Below, piece by piece: positions 1-6,154 of a DNA stretch of 9,134 nt. This DNA is from 2-02-FULL-66-14 sp964651335 (GTDB lineage: Bacteria > Pseudomonadota > Gammaproteobacteria > Burkholderiales > SG8-39): positions 1-9,134 of the forward strand of contig CAZYVT010000102.1 of the NCBI GenBank assembly GCA_964651335.1, given 5' to 3'. The notes under the pieces were generated by a model. That model was not told the origin of the DNA. It worked only from the letters and a program-made list of their open reading frames with translations, and ran no database searches. Made by a program: the position numbers and the translations under genes. Every line of letters begins with the position of its first letter. The stretch's first letter is position 1.

Positions 1-1422
1 ACCAGCGGCAAGAGCCGCATGTTCTGCTCCGGCGCCAACATCTACATGCTCGGCCTGTCGACGCATTCCTGGAAAGTGAATTTCTGCAAGTTCACCAACG
101 AAACCCGGAATGGAATCGAGGATTCCTCGAAGCACTCCGGATTGAAATTCCTCGCCGCTCTGAACGGCGCGACCGCCGGGGGCGGCTACGAGGTTGCGCT
201 CGCCTGCGACGAGATCGCGATGATCGACGACCGCTCGAGCGCGGTCAGCCTGCCCGAAGTGCCGCTGCTCGGCGTGCTGCCGGGCACCGGCGGCCTCACC
301 CGCCTGGTGGACAAGAGGAAGGTGCGGCGCGATCTCGCCGACGTCTTTTGCACCACTGCCGAGGGCGTGCGCGCCGACCGGGCGAAGGCGTGGAAGCTGG
401 TCGACCACACCGCCAAGCCGCAGCAGTTCAATGAAATGGTGAAAGTCAGAGCGCTGGAGCTGGCGAAGCTGTCCGACCGTCCGGGCGGCGCCGGGCTGAC
501 GCTCACCCCCCTGCAACGAAGTGCAGACGAAGGCGGTTATCACTATTCGACCGTGGATGTGCACCTCAACGCCGCGTCGCGCACCGCTCAGATCACCGTG
601 AAGGCGCCGGAGGGCACGCAGCCGGCGAGCGCGGAGGACGCGCTCGCGCAGGGCGTGCAGTGGTGGCCGCTGAGGCTTGCGCGCGAGCTCGACGACGCGA
701 TTCTCATGCTGCGCCAGAATCACCTCGACCTCGGGCTGTGGCTGTTGAAGACACGCGGCTCGATCGACGCCGTGCTGGCGACGGACGCCTTCCTGGAAAA
801 GAATCGGGCGCACTGGCTGGTGCGCGAGACCATCGGCTACCTGCGCCGCACGCTCGCCCGCCTGGACGTGTCCTCGCGCTCGCTGTTCGCGATCGTGGAT
901 CAGGGCTCGTGTTTTGCCGGCACGCTGATGGAACTCGCGCTTGCAGCCGACCGCACCTACATGTTGCAGCTTGCGGAAGAGGACAAGGACGCGCCGCACG
1001 TCGCGCTCTCGCCCCTCAACTTCGACTTTTACCCGATGGTGAGCGACGCCACCCGCATCGCCTCGCACTTCTGCGAAGACGAGCCGCCGATCGAGGCGGC
1101 CCGCCAGACCATTGGCGAAACGCTCGATGCGCCGCGCGCGAAATCGCTGGGGCTCGTCACCTCGACGCCCGACGACCTGGACTGGGAAGACGAGATCCGG
1201 CTTGCGATCGAGGAACGCGCCAGTCTTTCGCCCGACGCGCTCACCGGGATGGAGGCGAGCCTGCGCTTTGCGGGGCGCGAGAACATGCTGACGCGCGTCT
1301 TCGGCCGCCTCTCGGCGTGGCAGAACTGGATTTTCAACCGGCCCAATGCTGTGGGCGATCAGGGCGCGCTCAAAGTGTACGGCACCGGCGCAAAAGCGAA
1401 ATTCAACTGGGAGCGAGTCTGA
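1..1422 (+). CDS. boxC: Benzoyl-CoA-dihydrodiol lyase / 2,3-epoxybenzoyl-CoA dihydrolase BoxC, 5'-truncated by window edge
   Basis: Ring-opening enzyme of the aerobic box pathway: it converts 2,3-epoxybenzoyl-CoA with two waters to 3,4-dehydroadipyl-CoA semialdehyde plus formate in the cytosol. The reading frame is open from base 1 and gives 473 residues here. The first half is a crotonase fold with the oxyanion-hole segments CSGANIYMLG (window residues 9-18) and GATAGGGYE (56-64). The second half has a degenerate crotonase repeat (SLFAIVDQGSCFAG, about 294-307), the double-crotonase layout of BoxC. Cys29, Glu64 and Glu86 have spacings of 35 and 22. From memory these match Cys111, Glu146 and Glu168 proposed as active-site residues in the Burkholderia xenovorans BoxC structure. 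That offset implies about 82 codons are missing upstream and a full length near 555 residues, normal for the family. Its TGA overlaps the boxB1 ATG by one base, which suggests translational coupling. ATG at 19 is an internal methionine, not the start. Confidence 0.97.
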   Translation, partial: TSGKSRMFCSGANIYMLGLSTHSWKVNFCKFTNETRNGIEDSSKHSGLKFLAALNGATAGGGYEVALACDEIAMIDDRSSAVSLPEVPLLGVLPGTGGLTRLVDKRKVRRDLADVFCTTAEGVRADRAKAWKLVDHTAKPQQFNEMVKVRALELAKLSDRPGGAGLTLTPLQRSADEGGYHYSTVDVHLNAASRTAQITVKAPEGTQPASAEDALAQGVQWWPLRLARELDDAILMLRQNHLDLGLWLLKTRGSIDAVLATDAFLEKNRAHWLVRETIGYLRRTLARLDVSSRSLFAIVDQGSCFAGTLMELALAADRTYMLQLAEEDKDAPHVALSPLNFDFYPMVSDATRIASHFCEDEPPIEAARQTIGETLDAPRAKSLGLVTSTPDDLDWEDEIRLAIEERASLSPDALTGMEASLRFAGRENMLTRVFGRLSAWQNWIFNRPNAVGDQGALKVYGTGAKAKFNWERV

Positions 1423-2852
1423 TGATGTCCGGCATCGATTATTCCGGGAAAATTCCCAACAACGTCGATCTCGCGTCGAACAGGACGCTGCAGCGCGCGC
1501 TCGAGCACTGGCAACCGAATTACCTCAAGTGGTGGGCCGAGATGGGCCCGGACCACTCCGCGAATTTCGACGTCTATCTGCGCACCGCGGTGAGCGTCGA
1601 TCCCAAGGGCTGGGCGCATTTCGACTACGTGCGGATGCCCGATTACCGCTGGGGCATTTTCCTTGCGCCCGCAGAGCAGGGCCGGAAGGTCAATTTCGGC
1701 GCGCACCAGGGCGATGCGGCGTGGCAGGAAGTTCCGGGCGAGTACCGCTCGACGCTGCGCCGGATCATCGTCACGCAGGGCGACACCGAACCGGCCTCGG
1801 TCGAGCAGCAGCGCCACCTCGGCCTCACCTGCCCATCGCTCTACGATCTGCGGAACATCTTCCAGGTCAACGTCGAGGAAGGCAGGCATTTATGGGCGAT
1901 GGTGTACCTGCTGCACGCCTACTTCGGCCGCGACGGCCGGGAGGAAGGCGACGCGCTCCTCGCGCGCCGCTCCGGCGATGCGGATAACCCTCGCATCTTG
2001 ACGGCATTCAATGAGAAAACTCCAGACTGGCTGTCGTTCTTCATGTTCACCTTCATCACCGACCGGGACGGGAAATTTCAGCTCGCCGCACTCGCCGAAT
2101 CCGCCTTCGATCCGCTCTCGCGTACCTGCCGCTTCATGCTGACCGAGGAGGCGCACCATCTGTTCGTCGGCGAATCCGGCGTTGCGCGCATCATCGAACG
2201 CACCTGCGAAGCGATGGCGCAGCACAGAACCGAAGACCCGGCAAAGCTGCGCGGCATGGGCGTCATCGACCTGCCGACGCTGCAGCGATATCTCAATTTC
2301 CACTTCAGCGTGACGAGCGATCTGTACGGCTCGGAGGTCTCGTCGAACGCCGCGTCGTTCTATACCAACGGGCTCAAGGGACGCTTCCAGGAGAGCACCC
2401 TCGGCGACGATCATCGGCTGGAGAGTGCGGAGTATCCGGTGATGGAAGTCGTCGGCGAGCAGATCGTCACCCGGCACGTGAACGCGCTCACTGCGCTCAA
2501 CGAGCGGCTGCGCGACGACTGGATCCACGATCTGGAGAACGCGATCGAGCGCTGGAACCGCATCCCGGAGAAGCACGGCATCGCGTTCCGGTTCAAACTG
2601 CCGCACAAGGGTTTTCATCGCAGGATCGGGGTCTTTGCCGGGCACCATGTCAGCCCGGATGGCAACGTGATTTCGGAGGCCGACTGGATCCACCGGCACC
2701 GGGAGTGGATGCCGACCGCGGAGGATCGCGCCTTCGTGCAGTCGCTCATGGGCCGCGTCACGGAGCCCGGCAAGTTCGCCAGCTGGATCGCGCCGCCGCG
2801 GCAGGGCATCAACAAGCAGCCGGTGAATTTCGAATACGTGCGCTTCAACTGA
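1422..2852 (+). CDS. boxB: Benzoyl-CoA 2,3-epoxidase oxygenase subunit BoxB, canonical copy (BoxB1)
   Basis: Diiron oxygenase component that forms 2,3-epoxybenzoyl-CoA from benzoyl-CoA and O2, with electrons from BoxA. The 476 residues are full length (the Azoarcus evansii protein is about 473). Diiron ligands are Glu123, Glu153, His156, Asp214, Glu243 and His246. All sit exactly +3 from the A. evansii ligands as I remember them (E120, E150, H153, D211, E240, H243). The motifs around them are VTQGDTEP, VEEGRH, ITDRDGK and TEEAHH. GGGAG at 1409-1413 lies 8 nt before the ATG at 1422, favouring it over the second in-frame ATG at 1425. This copy resembles remembered canonical BoxB sequences over its whole length, including SVTSDLYG and the C-terminal NFEYVRFN. 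It overlaps boxC by one base and is followed 7 bp later by boxA. The same frame is open upstream to 660, but that stretch is a shadow of boxC. Confidence 0.97.
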   Translation: MMSGIDYSGKIPNNVDLASNRTLQRALEHWQPNYLKWWAEMGPDHSANFDVYLRTAVSVDPKGWAHFDYVRMPDYRWGIFLAPAEQGRKVNFGAHQGDAAWQEVPGEYRSTLRRIIVTQGDTEPASVEQQRHLGLTCPSLYDLRNIFQVNVEEGRHLWAMVYLLHAYFGRDGREEGDALLARRSGDADNPRILTAFNEKTPDWLSFFMFTFITDRDGKFQLAALAESAFDPLSRTCRFMLTEEAHHLFVGESGVARIIERTCEAMAQHRTEDPAKLRGMGVIDLPTLQRYLNFHFSVTSDLYGSEVSSNAASFYTNGLKGRFQESTLGDDHRLESAEYPVMEVVGEQIVTRHVNALTALNERLRDDWIHDLENAIERWNRIPEKHGIAFRFKLPHKGFHRRIGVFAGHHVSPDGNVISEADWIHRHREWMPTAEDRAFVQSLMGRVTEPGKFASWIAPPRQGINKQPVNFEYVRFN

Positions 2853-2859
2853 TTTCACC

Positions 2860-4071
2860 GTGGAAACAGCCGAACTGATCCGCCAGCACCTGATCGACCC
2901 GGAGATCTGCATCCGGTGCAACACCTGCGAGGAGACCTGCCCGATCGACGCCATCACGCACGACGGCCGCAACTACGTCGTCAAGCCGGAGACCTGCAAC
3001 AACTGCGGCGACTGCATCTCGCCCTGCCCGACCGGCGCCATCGACTCCTGGCGCCGGATCGCGAAGGCCTACTCGCTCGAGGAACAATTCAAGTGGGACG
3101 CGCTGCCGGCGGAAACCGAGGACCCGGGAGCCGAAGCAGCCGAAGCCGAGATCCCGGAGGAAGTCGCCCGGTTGTCGGCGGCATCGATCCAGGCGCAGGG
3201 CGGCGCTGCGCCGCCGCCCTGGTCGGCGGCGCATCCCTACGTCGGGCTGTACAGCCTGACGAAACCCGCCGCCGCAACCTGCACCGGCAACTACCGGCTC
3301 ACCGCGCAGGACGCCGAGAGCGACATTCATCACATCGTGCTCGACTTCGGCACGACCGCGTTTCCGGTGCTCGAAGGCCAGTCGCTCGCCGTAATCGTCC
3401 CGGCCGCGAACGGCGGCGCGCCGCACGTGCGAATGTATTCGATCGCAAGCCCGCGCAATGGCGAGCGGCCCGGCTACAACAACGTGTCGCTCACCGTGAA
3501 GCGCGTCACGCAGGACCGCGGCGGCAACCCGGTGCGCGGCGTCGCTTCCAATTTCCTCTGCGACTTGAAGAAGGGCGACAAGGTGCAGGTGGCGGGGCCG
3601 TTCGGCGCCAGCTTTCTCATGCCGAATCATCCGCGCGCGAATCTCATCATGATCTGCACCGGCACCGGCTCGGCGCCGATGCGCGCGATGACCGAGCGCA
3701 GGCGCCGCCGCATGGCGCTCAGGGAAGGCGGCGAACTGCTCCTGTTCTTTGGGGCGCGCACGCCCGAGGAATTGCCCTACTTCGGCCCGCTGACGAAACT
3801 GCCGCAGGAGCTGATCGACGTTCAGCTCGCCCTTTCGCGCGTTCCGGGCAGGCAGAGGGAGTACGTGCAGGACCGCATGCGCGCCTGCGCCGGCAAGGTG
3901 GCGCACCTGCTCGGCAGCGAGAATACGTTCGTATACCTCTGCGGGCACAAGCAGATGGAGGAAGGGGTCGACGCGGCCTTCGCCGAAGTGTGCGGGACAA
4001 CCGGAAGGGACTGGGCGCAGCTGCGCGGCGAACTGCGGGCAGCGGGCCGTTATCACGTGGAGACGTACTGA
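2860..4071 (+). CDS. boxA: Benzoyl-CoA 2,3-epoxidase reductase subunit BoxA
   Basis: NADPH-dependent iron-sulfur flavoprotein that passes electrons to the BoxB diiron centre. The 403 residues fall into three parts. The N-terminal 2[4Fe-4S] ferredoxin domain has Cys17/20/23/27 and Cys46/49/52/56, both CxxCxxCxxxCP. A linker rich in Ala, Glu and Pro spans about 82-125. A ferredoxin-NADP reductase module follows, with RMYS (191-194) and GVASNFL (227-233) for FAD and CTGTGSAP (266-273) plus YLCGHKQME (359-367) for NAD(P). The start is GTG at 2860: the frame has a stop at 2824-2826, no ATG or GTG between that stop and 2860, and the next methionine is deep inside the protein. The segment ELIRQHLIDPEICIRC agrees with remembered BoxA N-termini. 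No good Shine-Dalgarno precedes the GTG, so translation may depend on coupling to boxB1, whose stop ends 7 bp upstream. It is the only reductase gene in view for two BoxB proteins. Confidence 0.96.
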   Translation: METAELIRQHLIDPEICIRCNTCEETCPIDAITHDGRNYVVKPETCNNCGDCISPCPTGAIDSWRRIAKAYSLEEQFKWDALPAETEDPGAEAAEAEIPEEVARLSAASIQAQGGAAPPPWSAAHPYVGLYSLTKPAAATCTGNYRLTAQDAESDIHHIVLDFGTTAFPVLEGQSLAVIVPAANGGAPHVRMYSIASPRNGERPGYNNVSLTVKRVTQDRGGNPVRGVASNFLCDLKKGDKVQVAGPFGASFLMPNHPRANLIMICTGTGSAPMRAMTERRRRRMALREGGELLLFFGARTPEELPYFGPLTKLPQELIDVQLALSRVPGRQREYVQDRMRACAGKVAHLLGSENTFVYLCGHKQMEEGVDAAFAEVCGTTGRDWAQLRGELRAAGRYHVETY

Positions 4072-4072
4072 C

Positions 4073-5482
4073 ATGACGATCGATTACGCGCAGAAGATCC
4101 CCAACAACGTCGGCCTGGCGAACGATCGCACGCTGCAGCGCGCGCTGGAGCACTGGCAGCCGAAGTTTCTCGACTGGTGGCAGGAAATGGGGCCGACCGA
4201 TTTCCAGCGCTCTGATGTTTACCTCCGGACCGCGACTTCGGTCGATGCACAGGGCTGGGCGCAGTACGGCGCGGTGAAGATGCCGGAGTACCGCTGGGGC
4301 ATCTTTCTCGCCGACCCGGTTGCGGATCGCAGGATCGGCTTCGGCGACCAGATGGGCCAACCCGCGTGGCAGCAGGTGCCCGGAGAATACCGCTCCACGC
4401 TGCGCCGCCTGATCGTCACGCAAGGCGACACCGAGCCCGCTTCGGTCGAACAGCAGCGGCTGCTCGGCCACAGCTGCCCTTCGCTCTACGACCTGAGAAA
4501 CCTGTTTCAGATCAACGTGGAAGAAGGCAGGCACCTGTGGGCGATGGTGTACCTGCTGCACGCGTACTTTGGACGCGACGGCCGCGAGGAGGCCGGGGAG
4601 CTGCTCGCGCGCCACTCGGGCGATGCCGACAAACCCAGAATTCTCAGCACATTCAATGAACCGATCTCGGATTGGCTCTCGCTTTACTGCTTCACGTATT
4701 TCACCGACCGGGACGGGAAGTATCAGCTGAAGAGCCTTGCCGAGTCGGCATTCGACCCGCTCTCGCGCACCTGCCGCTTCATGCTCACGGAGGAGGCGCA
4801 CCACATGTTCGTCGGCGAGACCGGAATCGGCCGCGTGGTGAAGCGCACGCTCGAAGTCATGAAGGAACTGGGCAGCGACGACCCGGCGCGAATCCGCGCC
4901 CACGGCGCAGTGGACCTGCCGCTGCTGCAGAAGTACCTCAACTACTGGTGCTCCTCGTCGCTCGATCTCTTTGGCTCCGAGATCTCGTCCAACTCGGCGG
5001 CCAACTTCACCAACGGGCTCAAGGGGCGGCCGGACGAATCGCAGTACCAGGATCACGTTCTGAGAGACACTGCAATGAAACTGACCACTCCGGAGGGCGA
5101 GCAGGACGTGCCGATGCTGAACGCCCTGAACGAGGTGATGCGCGAGTCCTACCTCAGGGATTGCGAGATCGGCCTGAAGCGCTGGAACCGCGCCATCGAG
5201 CGCGCCGGCCATGCCGTTCGCCTGACGCTGCCCTCGACCCGGTTTCGCCGCTCGATCGGAGCATGGGTGAATCAACCGGTCACGCCGGAGGGCAGGGTCC
5301 TCCCGCCGGAGGAGCACGCCAGACGGCTGCACGAATGGATCCCCTCAGACGCCGACCGCGCGTTCGTGCGCTCCCTGATGCAACAGGTCGCCGAGACGGG
5401 CAGAATTGCCGGCTGGATCGCGCCCCCCGAGCGCGGCATCAACAATCTTCCGATAGAGTACGAGTACGTGCGATTGCATTGA
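4073..5482 (+). CDS. boxB: Second, diverged BoxB-type diiron oxygenase (BoxB2)
   Basis: Full-length BoxB paralogue of 469 residues, one base after the boxA stop, with GGAGA at 4059-4063 and a 9-nt spacer. All diiron ligands are kept: Glu121, Glu151, His154, Asp212, Glu241, His244. Hand alignment with BoxB1 gives about 62% identity for residues 3-99, 83% for 100-201, 63% for 202-318 and 45% for 347-469, with a 5-residue deletion between (BoxB1 321-353 against BoxB2 319-346). Changes lie beside the ligands: FFM (206-208 in BoxB1) becomes LYC (204-206), FI becomes YF just before TDRD, and FHFSVTS (293-299) becomes YWCSSSL (291-297). The C-terminal segment GFHRRIGVFAGHH becomes RFRRSIGAWVNQP. The intact ligands and open frame indicate an active diiron enzyme. 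Whether it still uses benzoyl-CoA or prefers a substituted or different aryl-CoA is unknown. It could also be an isoenzyme. The family assignment is secure and the substrate is not. Confidence 0.95.
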   Translation: MTIDYAQKIPNNVGLANDRTLQRALEHWQPKFLDWWQEMGPTDFQRSDVYLRTATSVDAQGWAQYGAVKMPEYRWGIFLADPVADRRIGFGDQMGQPAWQQVPGEYRSTLRRLIVTQGDTEPASVEQQRLLGHSCPSLYDLRNLFQINVEEGRHLWAMVYLLHAYFGRDGREEAGELLARHSGDADKPRILSTFNEPISDWLSLYCFTYFTDRDGKYQLKSLAESAFDPLSRTCRFMLTEEAHHMFVGETGIGRVVKRTLEVMKELGSDDPARIRAHGAVDLPLLQKYLNYWCSSSLDLFGSEISSNSAANFTNGLKGRPDESQYQDHVLRDTAMKLTTPEGEQDVPMLNALNEVMRESYLRDCEIGLKRWNRAIERAGHAVRLTLPSTRFRRSIGAWVNQPVTPEGRVLPPEEHARRLHEWIPSDADRAFVRSLMQQVAETGRIAGWIAPPERGINNLPIEYEYVRLH

Positions 5483-5506
5483 GCGGCGGGATCAGCGCGT
5501 TGCGCG

Positions 5507-5515
5507 AGAAAGGAG
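5507..5515 (+). promoter_or_regulatory. Shine-Dalgarno of the cyclase gene
   Basis: AGAAAGGAG with core AAGGAG at 5510-5515, six bases before the ATG at 5522. It is the clearest ribosome binding site of the box cluster and fixes the start of the cyclase. An out-of-frame ATG at 5517-5519 is too close to the site to compete. The strong site suggests the cyclase is translated independently of boxB2, unlike the tightly coupled genes before it. Confidence 0.75.
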
Positions 5516-5521
5516 CATGCA

Positions 5522-6151
5522 ATGGCCACGACCTATCGAGAACGGATGCTGAAGTCGGAGGGCCGGCTGGAACGCCTGATCGCCGAGCGGCTGCAGCCTG
5601 GCGCGGACAAGGAGCGCGTCGACCAGCGGATCTGGGACCTGTTCGGCGAGCGCTGGGCGGTCATGTACACCGACCTGGCCGGTTTTTCCCGGCGCGTGGC
5701 CGAGTTCGGCGTCATCCATTTCCTGCAGACGATCTACGAGTCGTTCCAGCTGCACGCCCCGGTCATCGACCGCCACGGCGGGTTCCTCCTCAAGGTCGAG
5801 GGCGACAGCCTGATGATCATTTTCCGCAACGTCAATGAAGCGCTCGAATGCGCGGTCGAAATGCAGCGCGTGACGAAGCAGCACAACACGACGCGCACGC
5901 CGGAAGACGAGGTATTGCTCTGCGTCGGGATCGGCTACGGCGACATGCTCCGCATCGGCGAGAGCGACGTGTTCGGCGCCGAGGTCAATGCGGCCAGCAA
6001 GCTTGGAGAGGACACCGCGAAGAAGTGGGAGATCCTGGTCACGGGCGCGGTGCGCGATGCCGTGAAGCTCCCTCCCGGCTGTTCGTTCGAAGCCATCGAT
6101 TTCGTTCCGCCGGGGGCCAAGGCGGCATTCAAGCTGATCTATCCGCTGTAG
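5522..6151 (+). CDS. Stand-alone class III adenylate/guanylate cyclase domain protein
   Basis: Predicted cytosolic nucleotidyl cyclase of 209 residues, a single catalytic domain after a short helical N-terminus (about 1-44), with no membrane segment or sensor domain. The two metal-binding aspartates are visible: Asp51 in YTDLAGFS and Asp95 in KVEGDSLM. The purine-selecting pair looks adenylate-type, with Lys91 (KVEGD) and Asp149 (SDVFGAEVN). Asn156 of the NxxxR motif is present, but the transition-state arginine is Lys160 (NAASK). I recall an NxASKLGED form as recurrent in bacterial cyclase-like proteins, so it may mark a subfamily rather than a decayed enzyme. Activity and product (cAMP assumed) remain uncertain. 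The gene lies 39 bp after boxB2 on the same strand and is probably the last gene of the box operon. Its TAG ends 3 bp from the stop of the convergent phaC. A link between benzoate use and cAMP signalling is inference from position only. Confidence 0.86.
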   Translation: MATTYRERMLKSEGRLERLIAERLQPGADKERVDQRIWDLFGERWAVMYTDLAGFSRRVAEFGVIHFLQTIYESFQLHAPVIDRHGGFLLKVEGDSLMIIFRNVNEALECAVEMQRVTKQHNTTRTPEDEVLLCVGIGYGDMLRIGESDVFGAEVNAASKLGEDTAKKWEILVTGAVRDAVKLPPGCSFEAIDFVPPGAKAAFKLIYPL

Positions 6152-6154
6152 GAA

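Noticed and set aside
660..1421. Upstream extension of the boxB1 frame through boxC, suggesting a 730-residue fusion protein
   Set aside because: The extension is out of frame with boxC and low in complexity. BoxB families start at the position of ATG 1422, which also has a Shine-Dalgarno at 1409-1413.
1893..1918. A 26-bp stretch identical between boxB1 (1893-1918) and boxB2 (4538-4563), considered as a trace of recent gene conversion
   Set aside because: Around it the two genes differ at many synonymous third positions even where the protein is identical (for example in the PGEYRSTLRR and GDTEPASVEQQ segments). Strong protein constraint explains the high identity better than recent sequence exchange.
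3719..5332. A 537-codon minus-strand open frame antisense to boxB2 and the end of boxA
   Set aside because: It is a shadow of well-supported box genes: Arg- and Ala-rich, with no domain motifs and a biased composition. The minus-strand frames at 1890-2972 and 2845-4074 and the + frame at 2916-4076 are rejected for the same reason.
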